Origin: Paulinella micropora
Lineage: Eukaryota; Cercozoa; Imbricatea; Euglyphida; Paulinellidae
Direction of reading: 5' to 3'
DNA: 64,000 nt
NCBI GenBank assembly: GCA_019918135.1
Contig: WBZZ01003114.1
Coordinates: forward strand, 1 to 64,000
The notes under the pieces are model-generated. The model was not told the DNA's origin, ran no database searches, and saw only the letters and a program-made list of their open reading frames with translations. Position numbers and translations under genes: made by a program. Shown piece after piece: positions 41,545 through 51,781 of this stretch (position 1 is the first letter of the stretch; every line of letters begins with the position of its first letter).

Positions 41545-42216
41545 TGTAACGCACGCAACAAACAGGTCAACGCTGACTTGCAAAAGTTTTACGCCTTTGT
41601 GTGTTTTCCACTTCTATGAAAATCATTATGCTTGTTCAGGAAATCACTGGTTACAAGAAGCAGTTAGCTGAATACGTTGAGAACGCGTCAAATGACGCCG
41701 ACCTGGAAACTGTGGAAAACAAGCTTCGCGAAGCAGAGGCAAATGTAAAACAGCTTACCACTGCTCTTCAGAAAGCTGAGTCCAATGCGGCAAAGTATCT
41801 AGAAAAGTACAATGACGCAAAGGTGCAGCTCGTAAGCGTCACCGCGCAGAGGGATATTTTGAAAGAGACGCGCGGTAATTTCGCAACTTCTGTTATTTTC
41901 AATCTGATTTTTGATCTTGTTGTTTGTTTCAGCTTCGAGTAAAAGTTGCCTCGTTATCGTTCTGAAGCATCAGATTCCCCTGAACCGCGCCGTGCACATA
42001 AACGCGCCAAGCACTCCCACCGTTCACATCACAAATCATCTGGTAGCGAGTCTGATTGTGAGTCAGACTACACTAAAACAAAGAGCCCTCATTGCTCTAA
42101 ACATAAATGCAAATAACCATTCACATCACAAATCATCTGATAGCGAGTATGATTGCGAATCAGACTACAGTAAAACTAAGAGCCCTCATTGCTCTAAACA
42201 TCGACGCAAATATTAA
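39998..42216 (+). CDS. Coiled-coil passenger gene inside the transposon
   Basis: This is a spliced plus-strand gene of ~550 codons. An N-terminal region (~40100-40420) carries V-L-L-L-Q-N-C. A globular ~200-residue domain of unknown family follows (V-E-F-V-H-P-E-D-T-S ... W-I-H-A-P-V-P-R-A-F), then a long coiled coil with a repeated Q-E/A-K-x-S-x-N-I-Q-K-L-T-N-D-L segment. Intron 41476-41544 ends in a 30+ base T run. It is followed by a 21 bp microexon (41545-41565, C-N-A-R-N-K-Q) and a phase-0 intron to 41639. The 3' end holds a tandem repeat rich in S, H, C and K (S-P-H-C-S-K-H). First-exon structure is unclear. No link to transposition is known. Confidence 0.6.
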
Positions 42217-42309
42217 ACTTAAAACTTAGTCTGACAAATATTTTGGTTTTTTCTGAATAAAATGTCACTAACATTAATATGATTACACTTTTATTCCGGA
42301 ATGAAATTT

Positions 42310-43116
42310 TAATACAAAAACATTATAAATATGCTAAACAAACTAGTATTAATATAATTCCATTCATAGTTTAAGTAGTCAGTGAGTATGTATAACTATT
42401 ACAAGTGAGTGGCAAATAGTCTGAGTGTCACAGTGACTAGTGTACAACACGGTCACTGACTCTGAAGTCTAAGCTTCCGCACCGGTTTTATGCTTCAAAA
42501 ACATTGTAAATATGCTAAACAAACTAGTATTAATGTAATTTCATGCATAGTTCAAGTTGGCAGTGAGTATGTATAACGAATACAAGTGAGTGGCAAGTAG
42601 TCTGAGTGTCACAGTGGCTAGTGTTAAACACTGTCACTCAACTTGAAGTCTAAGCTTCCGCACCGGTTTTATGCTTCAAAAACATTGTAAATATGCTGAA
42701 CAAACTAGTATTAATATAATTTCAAGCATAGTTCAAGTAGTCGATGAGTATGTATAACGACTATAAGTGAGTGGCTGCCACCAGTAGCAAACTTAAAAAT
42801 TTCTAGTCAAATTTAAATTTGAATTTGAATTTGAAATAATATCATTAGAATTTAATAAATTTAATATAGTTACATTGATTTTTATGTAAAACAACATAAA
42901 AACAAAGAAAAACCAAGCTCAGGCAACTCAAAACAACTATCTAGCAAATAAATTACAAACGGTCGAAAAACAACTGTAACGGCTATAAATTCAATTTTTT
43001 TTAATTTTTTGTTTAAAATAGTTAAAATACATTAAAATATTCAATTTGGTAGTATATTCATTATTTTTATATATATTAGTTTTTTTTCTTGTACGGAATC
43101 TTGTTGTTTATCCTGT
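42310..43116 (-). repeat. Right TIR of the 7.4 kb transposon
   Basis: Reverse complement of 35681-36482, including inverted copies of the 181 bp repeats. Its terminal ...TTTATCCTGT provides the stop codon for the truncated host gene next to it. Confidence 0.92.
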
Positions 43117-45063
43117 CAAGGCCAACATCACAACCGCGGCGAAATGGGTCTTGCCGAGCGCCGGCAGCTCGCAGCCGGGGGGGCCGAGCAGCTTCATGAT
43201 GTCCCTGAACGTGAACCAGATGTCGCTCTGCTCGAGCAGGAACTGCGGGTCACAGAAGAAGCGCATGGTGTTGAGCAACAACCAGCGGACGCGGTTCATG
43301 GCCGCGTTCACTTCGTGAAGATCGTTGAGGTCGTTCGCGTAGCGCGCAAAGACCCCGGCCTCGTCCGGGTGGTTGCCGAGGGTCTTGTTCCAGTATTCGT
43401 CGGTGGTCAGCGGCTCGGTCGAGAGCAGCCAAGAAGGGTTCAGATCTTGTGCGGTTGGTGTGTATGTCTCGTAATTCCGGCGGACCTCCGGGTCCTGCAG
43501 CGCCCAGTTGTAGAGGCCATCTATTTCTGCGGCCTGTAGAGTTTCTGAAAGAAGGGTGTCCTGCTCAAACTGGATCACCACAGTGAAACGGAACCAGTAC
43601 GGGTCGCTCGGGTCGTTCACGTGGGCGAAGCCCAGCGGCGGCACGCCGCCCTCCGCTATCAAATGTGTGTTGGATCGCTCCGCTGCCTGCTCGGCATAGG
43701 CAAATAGCATAGCCGCGAGGGCGCGGCGCGAGCGCTCCGACGTCTGCAGCTTGCGCACATCGGCCAGCTTGGCGCGGGCCATGTCTAGCAGCCCCGCCAG
43801 GTCCACGGTAAATTCGCCCATCAGCGTGCTCTGCACTCTGCTCTGCGCCAGGAGCGCCAAGAAAAGGGCGTTCACGGCGTTGGTTTCCTCGTTCATGGAC
43901 CCCTCAAACGAATGCAGATCCAGGAACGCCGCATTGGTGGTCCTGTTGAAGTCCTCCAACATTGACTTTTCGTGCCGCAGGAACTGATTGATCGTGTCGT
44001 TCAGGAGCATGCAGTCCTGCGAGGTGAGATTTACCTGCTGTTTCTGGGTGTTCAGTGTGTGGATGTTCAGCAGCAGCCGCTGCAGCGTCTTGTTCTGCTG
44101 CTTGCCCGTCTCCGCTAGCACTTTGAGCGCACTGTCGTAGATCTGTGCCGTCTTGTCCAGCTCGGCCTGCAGGTCGCTCAGCCCCTTGAAACCGCTGCTG
44201 AACACGCGTTCAAAGTCTTTCTGGGCCCGGTCCAAGACGGCTTGCGTTATTCTCTCATCGTAGCAGTTGCCCGCGCCGGGCGTATCCACGAGGTGAGGAG
44301 CGCCCATCGTGCTCGTAATGTTGGTGCAAACGCCCGGCAACGACGCCGTGCCGCCGCTGGGCACCGCACAGTACTGGCCGACGTCGCACGCTTTGGGGCA
44401 GCTCAGGGCCGCGCCGCTGTACAGAGCACGCTTGGCCGTGGCGGTGCAGGTGGCAATGCCCAGCATGCAAACTGCGTCCGAGGCGCCTTGCAGGCACATC
44501 CAGCTGTCTATGCAGAACCTGAACAGCTCCTTGGACATGAGATTGTACGCGTAGCAAACGTAACGGCCGGGAGAGTCGGCGTTAAGTTCATTGCATTCCG
44601 TGTCGCCGTCCGGGCAGGGCTGCACGCCGTCTGACAGTTGTTGCAACTGCTGGCGCCTGCTGTTGTTTTGTTGGGCCTGTTCCTGAAGGGCTTGCAGCGA
44701 GTAATCCGCCAGCGCCGACTCCCGTTCGCTCGCGCCCGCCAGCTGCACCTCGTTCTGCAATTGGTTGCACAGACTGAAGGTGAGTGTGTTCGAGCCTTCC
44801 GGCACGTAGCCCAGCAGGCTGCGTTCCACGACTGACTCGGGCGCTGCCACAGTCAGGGTTCCGTGCAGCAGGCCGCGCAGCCCCGCGCCAATGGCCGCCC
44901 CTTCGACCTGAAACTGTAATACGCCCTCGGCCTGGCTGGAAGGCAGGTCCCCCTGGTCAAAGGAAAGCTCGAGCAACGTGGAATCCCCGCCATCCGAGCT
45001 GCGGTAGCTTGAGACTACGTTCAAGGCGCGGCAGTGCACTGCCAGCACAGCCAGCGCTAGCAT
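43117..45063 (-). CDS. Secreted/ectodomain glycoprotein-like gene, 3' end cut by the transposon
   Basis: The start at 45063 is chosen because it opens a signal peptide (M-L-A-L-A-V-L-A-V-H-C-R-A). The ~649-residue frame is unbroken. A first domain (residues ~15-150) precedes a cysteine-rich segment (~200-290, with C-Y-A-Y-N-L, C-P-K-A-C-D-V-G-Q-Y-C), a long helical stretch (~300-460) with N-glycosylation sequons (N-K-T, N-L-T, N-D-T, N-R-T) and a C-terminal domain. At the transposon border the protein has just entered a hydrophobic run (H-F-A-A-V-V-M-L-A-L), perhaps a lost membrane anchor. Stop TAA comes from the transposon end (TTG-ACA-GGA-TAA). No family is recognised. Confidence 0.7.
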
Positions 45064-45849
45064 TTGGCCGGGAATAGGGGGGGTGGGGTGGGTGGAAGCA
45101 AACCAACAGAACAAAGAAAAAAAAGGGGGGAGCAAAGCGAGGGGAGGGGGAAGTGCGGGTGTGGTGAGAAGGGTTGCTTTTGAGAATACCAGCAAGGGAA
45201 CTACGAGGCCAAAAAAACAAACCCCCCCCCCCAAAAAAAAGAAAGCGTGTTCCACTTGCTTTCTTTCACCCGCCCCTGACGTCGTCCCCTCCCTTTCCCT
45301 CTCCTTTCATAGCCCCCCCCCCCCCGCCCGCCCTCCCTCCCCCCCCCCCCGTCGCCTCCCTTCCTTTCCCCCGGCCGCTCTACCTCCCCCTCTCGTTCCC
45401 TTTCGTCTGTTTCGCAAAAAGGGCTTGAAGCGGGGGGGGGGGGGGGTCGGCGGGGGGGATGGTGGTGCTGGCCCAGACGAATGTAGTACATATATTCCAT
45501 CCGTGACTTTGCTTTCTGTTTGCGTCTGTCTCCCCACAGTTTTCCTCCCCGTGCGTTTCTATTTCTGTTTAAAAAAGAGCAAAAAGAAAAACAACACAGC
45601 AACACAAACCCCCCCTCCCCCCCCCCTTCCCTCCCCCTTCCCTCCCCGCCCTTACTTCACCACCTCTACCCAGCTCAGCCGTCCCCTTCCCCCCCCCTCC
45701 CTGTCTTACAAACCCCCCTGTCTCTGGCTCTTTTTTCTGCTTCTGCCACTCCAAACCTCTCTCTCGCCTCCCTTGTCTTTTGCGCTTGTCCTGAGGCTTT
45801 TGTTTTCTCTCTCTCTAGGGGTGAGGGAGGAACAGGGGAGGTCAGGTGC
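45064..45849. promoter_or_regulatory. Divergent intergenic region with long C and G runs
   Basis: It separates the minus-strand glycoprotein-like gene from the plus-strand RING gene. Contents are C runs (45227-45236, 45317-45350, 45607-45630), a G run (45431-45447), CT-rich stretches and A-rich patches. A shared bidirectional promoter is likely. An acceptor-like CTCTCTCTCTAG at ~45819 hints that the plus gene has an upstream exon. Confidence 0.5.
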
Positions 45850-48349
45850 ATGAACACCAGGGTGGGCGGGCTCAGGGTGTGGGCACTGGGCTTCATTACT
45901 GAATACTGCCGGCTACAATGCTTGTACGTCCAAGCCCTAACGCGCGTGCTCGTGGAGGGGCACCGTGACGGGGGCAGTATTGTTTTTCCCATCTACGAGT
46001 CCTTGCTGGCGTCGCTGCACACCGTCGCCAGCACTATTCTCACCCAAACTTCCCTCAGCCATGAAGAAGCGCAGGTAATGCAGCGCGAAATTATCCCCCG
46101 CCTGGACTCTTTTACACGCTGGCACGCAGCTACCGACACGCATATGACGTGCATCAAGACCGTCATTGCTGCCTCGAGCAGGGGCAAGCCTGGCTGCGAG
46201 CCGTCAGGACCATGGTCCACAACCAAGACCTCGCCGCAGCCCTTAGCTACCCGTACGTGCAACTGCTGGCGCGTTGGGGCCTTCGGGAGATCCTGCCGGA
46301 CGGAGACGCCCTGCGCCTGTCGCTAGCGTCCGCGAAACGCCTTGCGGAACAGGGCTTGTTCGATCATATCTACCGGAGGCTGGCGCAGTTTCTACATTTT
46401 GTCAAACCAGCAGCAGTATCCCAGCGGCTTTGGCCTGCTTTTCTTTAGTCTTGACAAGCCCGGCGGGCGCCACGGCGCGTCCTATCGGGAAGCGCGCGTC
46501 TTCATCTATCTCGACTGCATAATCTTCTGTTCGGCCAGCAGTTCAGAACCGCATATCAGGGCGTTGCCACCCATCTCTCCCCTCACCCCGTAGATGGCGC
46601 GGCGGACCGCCCCGCAAGCGCCAGACCGCTGGCTGTAGGCGTCAGACTGTTCATGCACCAGCGCAACCTGCGGTTTGTGACCCCGCCCGAGCAGGCGCCC
46701 GAGTGCCAGCCCCAGCTTAGGCTGAAACACCTTGGGCAGGACGATGATTCAGAAGCACAGGGCACGGATTTGCTGCTGCACGTGCCGCCGGGGTTCTGCA
46801 AGAGCTGGGTGGCCCTGCTGCGCGCTACAGGGGTCTATGATTTAGATAGCAAGCAGAGCGGGGCCCTCATGAATGCGGTCCGTGGGTCAGGCGCCGCTCT
46901 TGACGCCTCGCCGACTCCCTCGCCGATTTCCACGCCTAACAGAAATTCCTGGGACAGCTTGACGGCCAGCACCTCCGAGCCGCGGCCGCTTGTTACCAAC
47001 GACAGCGCGGACGGGCCGAACGCTAGCTCACCTACAGAAGAGCATTTGGGCGGCGGGGCCGTGCCGCCCGCCCCGCCCCTCCCTCCTCCGAGGGCCCCTC
47101 CTCCGCGCCGCATTTCCGCCGGGCTAGCTTCGGACACGACGGACGCCCCGCTACACCGGCAACGTACACTGCCACCTTTACCCAAATTGCATTCAGCAGA
47201 TTTGGGAACGGGCACGTTAAGCGCTGCCGTCCCTGTGTTGCCTCGCAAGCTACCGCTACCCCCAAAGGCGAACAGCTCAGAGTTAGAGCACGGCCTTCTG
47301 TCGCCGACAAGGCGCCCGCCTCCTCTAGATATAAAAACTTTAAACAGGCCTCACCCACCGGCGCCTGGCACGGCGCCGCCCCGCCACCCTCCCGATATGC
47401 TGTCCGGCGTTGCCAACCCAGTTAAGGGAGAGCCACCCGCTCTGGAAGACGACGTTGCTGACAACCTAGGGCACGATTTCGATGGCCCAGCAGAACGCCA
47501 GGCCTCACAGTCCCATAACAGGGTCGCGTCAGCACCCCCGTGCTGACCAGCCATCCCAGTTCTCGGTCGTGCTGTCGTCCGTGCCGCCCTTACTGTGCAC
47601 GGCCGCGCTGCTCGGCCCCGCCGCGCTGGGCGCCAACTGGCTCGGAAGCTGGGCACCCGAGCTGAAGGTGGCATGGGGCGTCTGGTGCAAGGTCAGGCCC
47701 CGGCTGGCGACGACCGGACACACCACGCCCGCCAGCACACTAGCTTTCCTGCATAAGATAGCGAACGACTCGGAACGGGCGGAGAGCGACGGCGATAGCG
47801 ACCTGGAAGAAGAAGAGCGGGACCGCTGCGCCGACTGCGTGCGGCTTGGGACCAAGCACCAAGAGCTGTCTAACGTGCGGGCCGAGCTGGCCAAAGAAGA
47901 AGCAACCGCGCACGAATTGTCGGGCGACGTGGCCCGTAAGCAGCAGCAACTACAATCGTTGGAGCAGAAGCTGCGCAAATCGCGGCGCTGTCTGCGCCGG
48001 ATGCACCAAGGAAAAGTCGTTGCAGCCGGACGACGGGAGGGGCTCCGCCACGGCGATCCGGCTGCTGCGGGCCATTGACCCGCTGCAGTGGGCCGACGGC
48101 GAGGACGTCAGCGCCCTGGCGGCGGCGCTGGCCGCCGCGGACGAGCTGCGACGGAAGCTGGCGAGCGAGCACGAGCGTTTGCGGCAGCTATGCTGTGTCG
48201 TGTGTATGGAGGATCTCGACTCCGGCGAACGGCGGCTGGCGGTGTTGTTCCCGTGCGGCCACGCGCAGCTCTGCACCGAATGCGCGGCACAGCTCACGGC
48301 GTGCCCCCTGTGCCGCCGGGCCATCGAACGATACGTAGAACCTGTCTAA
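45850..48349 (+). CDS. Proline-rich adaptor-like protein with C-terminal RING finger
   Basis: A helical N-terminal domain (Y-C-R-L-Q-C-L-Y-V-Q-A-L-T-R-V-L, resembling BAR/F-BAR or DH helices) is followed by a strand-rich part (~46.4-46.8 kb) that could be a PH domain. A long proline-rich region with R-T-L-P-P-L-P-K and L-P-R-K-L-P-L-P-P type SH3 ligands comes next, then a coiled coil. The C-terminal C3HC4 RING reads C-V-V-C ... C-G-H-A-Q-L-C-T-E-C ... C-P-L-C-R (~48190-48320). The RING supports E3 ubiquitin-ligase activity; the rest suggests a signalling or membrane scaffold. Phase changes near 46190, 46430, 46550, 47530 and 48000 need introns or sequence errors. The stop TAA lies at 48347. 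Confidence 0.6.
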
Positions 48350-48633
48350 GACGACCCCAATTTTTTTTCTGACAATTAAAAAGAGTCAGTAGCAATTTTT
48401 TTATTATAAAAACTTTTTTTTGATTGTTCGCTTCCGTTTGGAGTACCCAAAAATCAAGCGGACCAAATTTTTAGCGTTGTCCATGCAAACTCTGTCCTCG
48501 CGTCCCCCCTAAATAGAGCGCAGTACGTGCATCCAGATCCTAAATGTCACAGAAAAAAAAGAAAAGATGCGCTGGTGATCTCACTCTCTCTCTCTCACTG
48601 TCTTTTTGCAAATCAAAAGAAAAAATTACTTGA

Positions 48634-49156
48634 TTAAAAAAACATGTTTACCGGATCGTGCAACGGGGGTTGCGACGGCGGCGGTTGAGATTGAGACGGA
48701 GGCGGCTGTGATTGGGGCGATGTATCTGAGCATTCCCTCGCGTTACTACGAGAGGCGATAGAGCGAGCGAGACCAACGTTTGCGTTTTCCTGGTGATATT
48801 GATTGTACAACCTTTCGGCCTCTTGTTTTGCCTCAATGTCAGTCAGAAAAGACACGAGTGATTGATGTGTTATATTCTGTAGCTTTTCTTTATCTTCGGC
48901 TTGCATCATGACATGCACTTCCCGTCGAAACCCCGCGCCCAAGCATGCCAAAGTGTTAATTGATCGTCCGAAATGTCGCAGCGACGTTTTTTTTGTTTTG
49001 GAGGCTTGCTGCTCCGCACAGGAGGGGTCGTCTGGGCAGGCCTCCGGGGCCGCGCTTCACTACGCGTAAAGGACCCTCTTCTGAAAGATTGGTACGACGT
49101 TCGGATTATGCAGGCACTGTCTCTCACCCCTGCATGTTCATCCTAGCAGAGAGAGA

Positions 49157-49201
<45 letters not shown>

Positions 49202-49441
49202 CAAAAAAGAAGAAAAAAAAAGAATATGCAAGGAGGGTTCTTGTCGTGTGTTTTTTAATTAACAAAAGAAGGCAGGTTTGTACCTTTCTAAAGTCCTCTA
49301 GCGATTTCTTGCTTTTTGAGAAGAAATGGCACAGTACTTGCCAGTGATCGCAAACACTTCTCCCATGTCTTGTGCGTGCGATTTCCTACCGCTGAAAAGA
49401 TTTTGCTGCACCCATTTATAGAGATCTTTTTCTTCGTCCAT
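48634..49441 (-). CDS. Small two-exon gene of unknown function
   Basis: Exon 1 starts at 49441 (M-D-E-E-K-D-L-Y-K-W-V-Q-Q-N-L) and ends ...S-L-E-D-F-R-K at a GTACAA donor near 49285. Exon 2 resumes in phase 0 after an AG preceded by a (CT)n tract (~49147). It carries a basic segment (P-K-Q-K-K-R-R-C), a helix with L-T-D-I-E-A-K-Q-E-A-E-R-L-Y-N-Q-Y and a repeated P-P-P-S-Q-S-Q end. One-base frame changes are needed near 49330 and 48950. No family is recognised; a nuclear role is conceivable from the basic stretch. Confidence 0.5.
49147..49199. repeat. (GA)n microsatellite inside an intron
   Basis: On the coding (minus) strand this is a ~50 base CT tract ending at the CTAG acceptor of the small two-exon gene. 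Confidence 0.8.
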
Positions 49442-50530
49442 ACCTAGAGGGTTAAGCAAAACAAGTTACTCGCAGGAGACACAGCCGGAAGGCACCTTTA
49501 CGTGTCCATAACGTTTTTTTGAATTTATAGGTATATAAATATTTCTTTGGGGTCCAGGATTTCTTTTCTTTGTATGTGTTTTAAATGATTACTTTAAATC
49601 TTGTTTCAAAGAGCAAGAGTGGCTATATATGTATATATATAAAGGCTCCTCATGAAGGCAGGCAAAAAAGTGGGGGTGGGGGAAAAAACGCAAGAAAAAG
49701 GGAGAGGGGGGGTGGGGAGGGGAAAGATTTAACAAAATGAAAAAACTCCTGGGATGTTTTTGCTTTTTACGCTGGAATAGTCTTGTTTTTTTTTCTTTGT
49801 TGTTGTTGTTGATGTTGTTATTGTGGATAACAGTGGGCTGCAGGAAGGCAAATGGGGGGGGGGGAGGAGAAGAGTCGATAAAACACTCATGTGCAAACTG
49901 AGGAAATCGGCACATAACGCACACTTGAGTCACAACACAAGTCATGCAGATCGCACACACAAAAATCACACAAATCTGCGCCAATCAGATCAGATCACAC
50001 ACAAATCATATATATAAACCACATACACCAAATGACGCAAATCAGATCACTCACACGCACACCTAATCACGCAAATCACGATTTTTGATTCATGCACAAA
50101 ACCAGGTTTTTGTTGTGGCTGTATATGACGTTGTGTGATTGTGTGTGTGTGTGATTTTGTGTGTGTGTGATTTTGTGTGTGTATTTGTATGTGTGTGATT
50201 CTGTGTGTGTGTGTATCTGTATGTGTGTGTACTTGTGTGTGTGTATCTGTATGTGTGTACTTGTGTGTGTGTGTGTGTGCAGGCGTAATCTGTCCGCGAT
50301 AGTTTTATGTGTTTGCTTTTGGTGTTTTGCCGCATCGAGCCCAAGGATTTTATGCCGGTAGTCGGTGCCACCGAAGTGCACCCTGCGCAATATGATGGGT
50401 CTGAGGGGGGGGGGGCCTCTAAAAAAAAACCAAAGCTATCCACTTTTCGTGTTGGACGTTTTGGTATAAAATCAGTTTTGTGCTATTGGCAATAAGTGTG
50501 TACATTATTGTCGGATTGTTTGTATCATCA

Positions 50531-50567
<37 letters not shown>

Positions 50568-51169
50568 TCTATGAGAGTCGTGTGTAACGTGTGCATGTGT
50601 GTGTATGATCTATGAGATTCGTGTGTAACGTGTGCGTGTGTGTGTGTGATCTATGAGATTCGTGTGTAACGTGTGCGTGTGTGTGTGTGTGTGTGTGTCT
50701 GCGGGTGTAACGTGTGCGTGTGTGGGTGTCTGTGTGTGTAACGTTGTGCGTTTGTGTGTGTGTCAGTGTGTAACTTGCGCGTGTGTGGAAGTCTGTGTGT
50801 GTAACGTTGTGCGTGTGTGTGTCTGTGGGTGTAACGTGTGCGTTTGTGGGTGTCTGTGTGTGTAACGTTGTGCGTTTGTGTGTGTGTCTGTGTGTGTAAC
50901 GTGCTTTTGTGTGTGTGTCTGTGTGTGTATTCTGTGCATGTTCTCTTGGATTGTGTCGTGCCCCCCGAGTTACAACCAAGCTTGTGTTGCATTAGCTTTT
51001 TTATTTCTCTCTCTCTCTCTCTCTCTCTCTGTTTTCCCTCTTTTCTCTCTCTCTCTCTATCTATATATATACATACATATGTATCCTTTGTCTTTGTCGT
51101 GTGACTCCAAAAACAAAAGAAAAAAGTCAGGACATTTGTACATATGCTGTCGAGAATTGTCAAATAGGT
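49442..51169. promoter_or_regulatory. Divergent intergenic region full of microsatellites
   Basis: No gene is supported. It holds (TA)n at ~49626, G runs at ~49690 and ~49853, CA/CAAATC repeats at ~49900-50080, GT repeats at 50125-50280, a GT minisatellite at 50534-50930 and CT repeats at 51007-51060. Divergent genes start at both ends. Confidence 0.55.
50534..50930. repeat. GT-rich minisatellite with ~42 bp units
   Basis: Units contain TGTGTAACGTGTGCG or TGTGTAACGTTGTGCG. The first three also share GATCTATGAGA (starting near 50566, 50608 and 50649). Open frames of V/C/Y across it are artefacts. Confidence 0.85.
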
Positions 51170-51592
51170 ATGAGTAAAAGAGCACGCACCGACAAGCCAA
51201 AGGATGCCAAGGCCGCCTCAAGCGCCAATAAGATCATGTTAGTCAAGCGCGGCAATGAGGCTGTCAATGAGGCCTGGTGTCGGCAGGGCAAAGAGTTTCG
51301 CGTGCACTACGAGGAAATAGCCGGCTCCGAGGAAAAACGCTTGAAGCTTTGCAAAGAGGTTGCGGAGTGCAGCGAAGACAAGCTTCGCGAACAGAATCAC
51401 CTGCTTCTGCAAGCACTGTTGGGTGCAAGCAGAATTGCATAGTCTCACGAGGCAGCCATGGCGTCAATCTGAGAGATCAGCTGCGAGAGTTGCTGCTACT
51501 ACGACCGCGAAAACTGTGGAGAACTTAACAATCCCGAAGATGGGGACGAATGTCCATGTGGCTTTGACGAAAAAGAAGCCTCGGACATCTAG
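51170..51592 (+). CDS. Small charged protein with cysteine-rich end
   Basis: ATG at 51170 opens a basic stretch (M-S-K-R-A-R-T-D-K-P-K-D-A-K) and a helical region (E-E-K-R-L-K-L-C-K-E-V-A-E-C). One frame later reads C-E-S-C-C-Y-Y-D-R-E-N-C-G-E-L-N-N ... C-P-C-G-F and ends at a TAG at 51590. Between the two parts the same frame holds TAG (51440) and TGA (~51470). Either an intron or a defect lies there; no phase-consistent splice pair was found. AATAAA follows at ~51663. The cysteines suggest a zinc site. Confidence 0.45.
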
Positions 51593-51781
51593 GAAACAGA
51601 CACCTGTTTCTTTGTGTGCCAAACCAAACAAATGTTTTTTGCAACGTTTCTTAATTAAAACCCAATAAATTTCTTACTTCAACCTGAAAGCAAAGAAAAA
51701 GGCAGTTTAGCTCAGTACAAAATTCTGAACAAGTGTGACAGTGACTTTTTGCTCTGGTGTCCTTCTGAGCCGAATACATGC

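Larger units (their letters stand above)
35681..43116. mobile_element. 7.4 kb long-TIR DNA transposon
   Basis: The two ends, beginning ACAGGATAAACAACAAG, are reverse complements over ~805 bp at very high identity. The element is flanked by CAAG on both sides (35677-35680 and 43117-43120), a likely 4 bp target duplication. Inside are a spliced DDE-like transposase on minus and a coiled-coil gene on plus. Each TIR contains ~181 bp tandem repeats. Near-identity of the ends implies recent insertion, although the transposase frame is damaged. The superfamily is unassigned: Mutator-like elements have TIRs this long but usually 8-10 bp duplications. Confidence 0.85.

Noticed and set aside
35681-43116. 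Mutator superfamily assignment
   Set aside because: Long TIRs fit, but a 4 bp duplication and the H-G-K-x-L-C-D motif do not match what I know of Mutator transposases.
35345-45063. The tyrosine-recombinase fragment and the glycoprotein-like gene as one gene split by the transposon
   Set aside because: The phase does not continue meaningfully across the join, and the two halves belong to unrelated families.
45083-45853. Proline-rich ORFs in the 45 kb spacer
   Set aside because: Produced by C-run low-complexity DNA between divergent genes.
50119-50930. Long V/C/Y-rich or T/H-rich ORFs
   Set aside because: Artefacts of GT minisatellite DNA.
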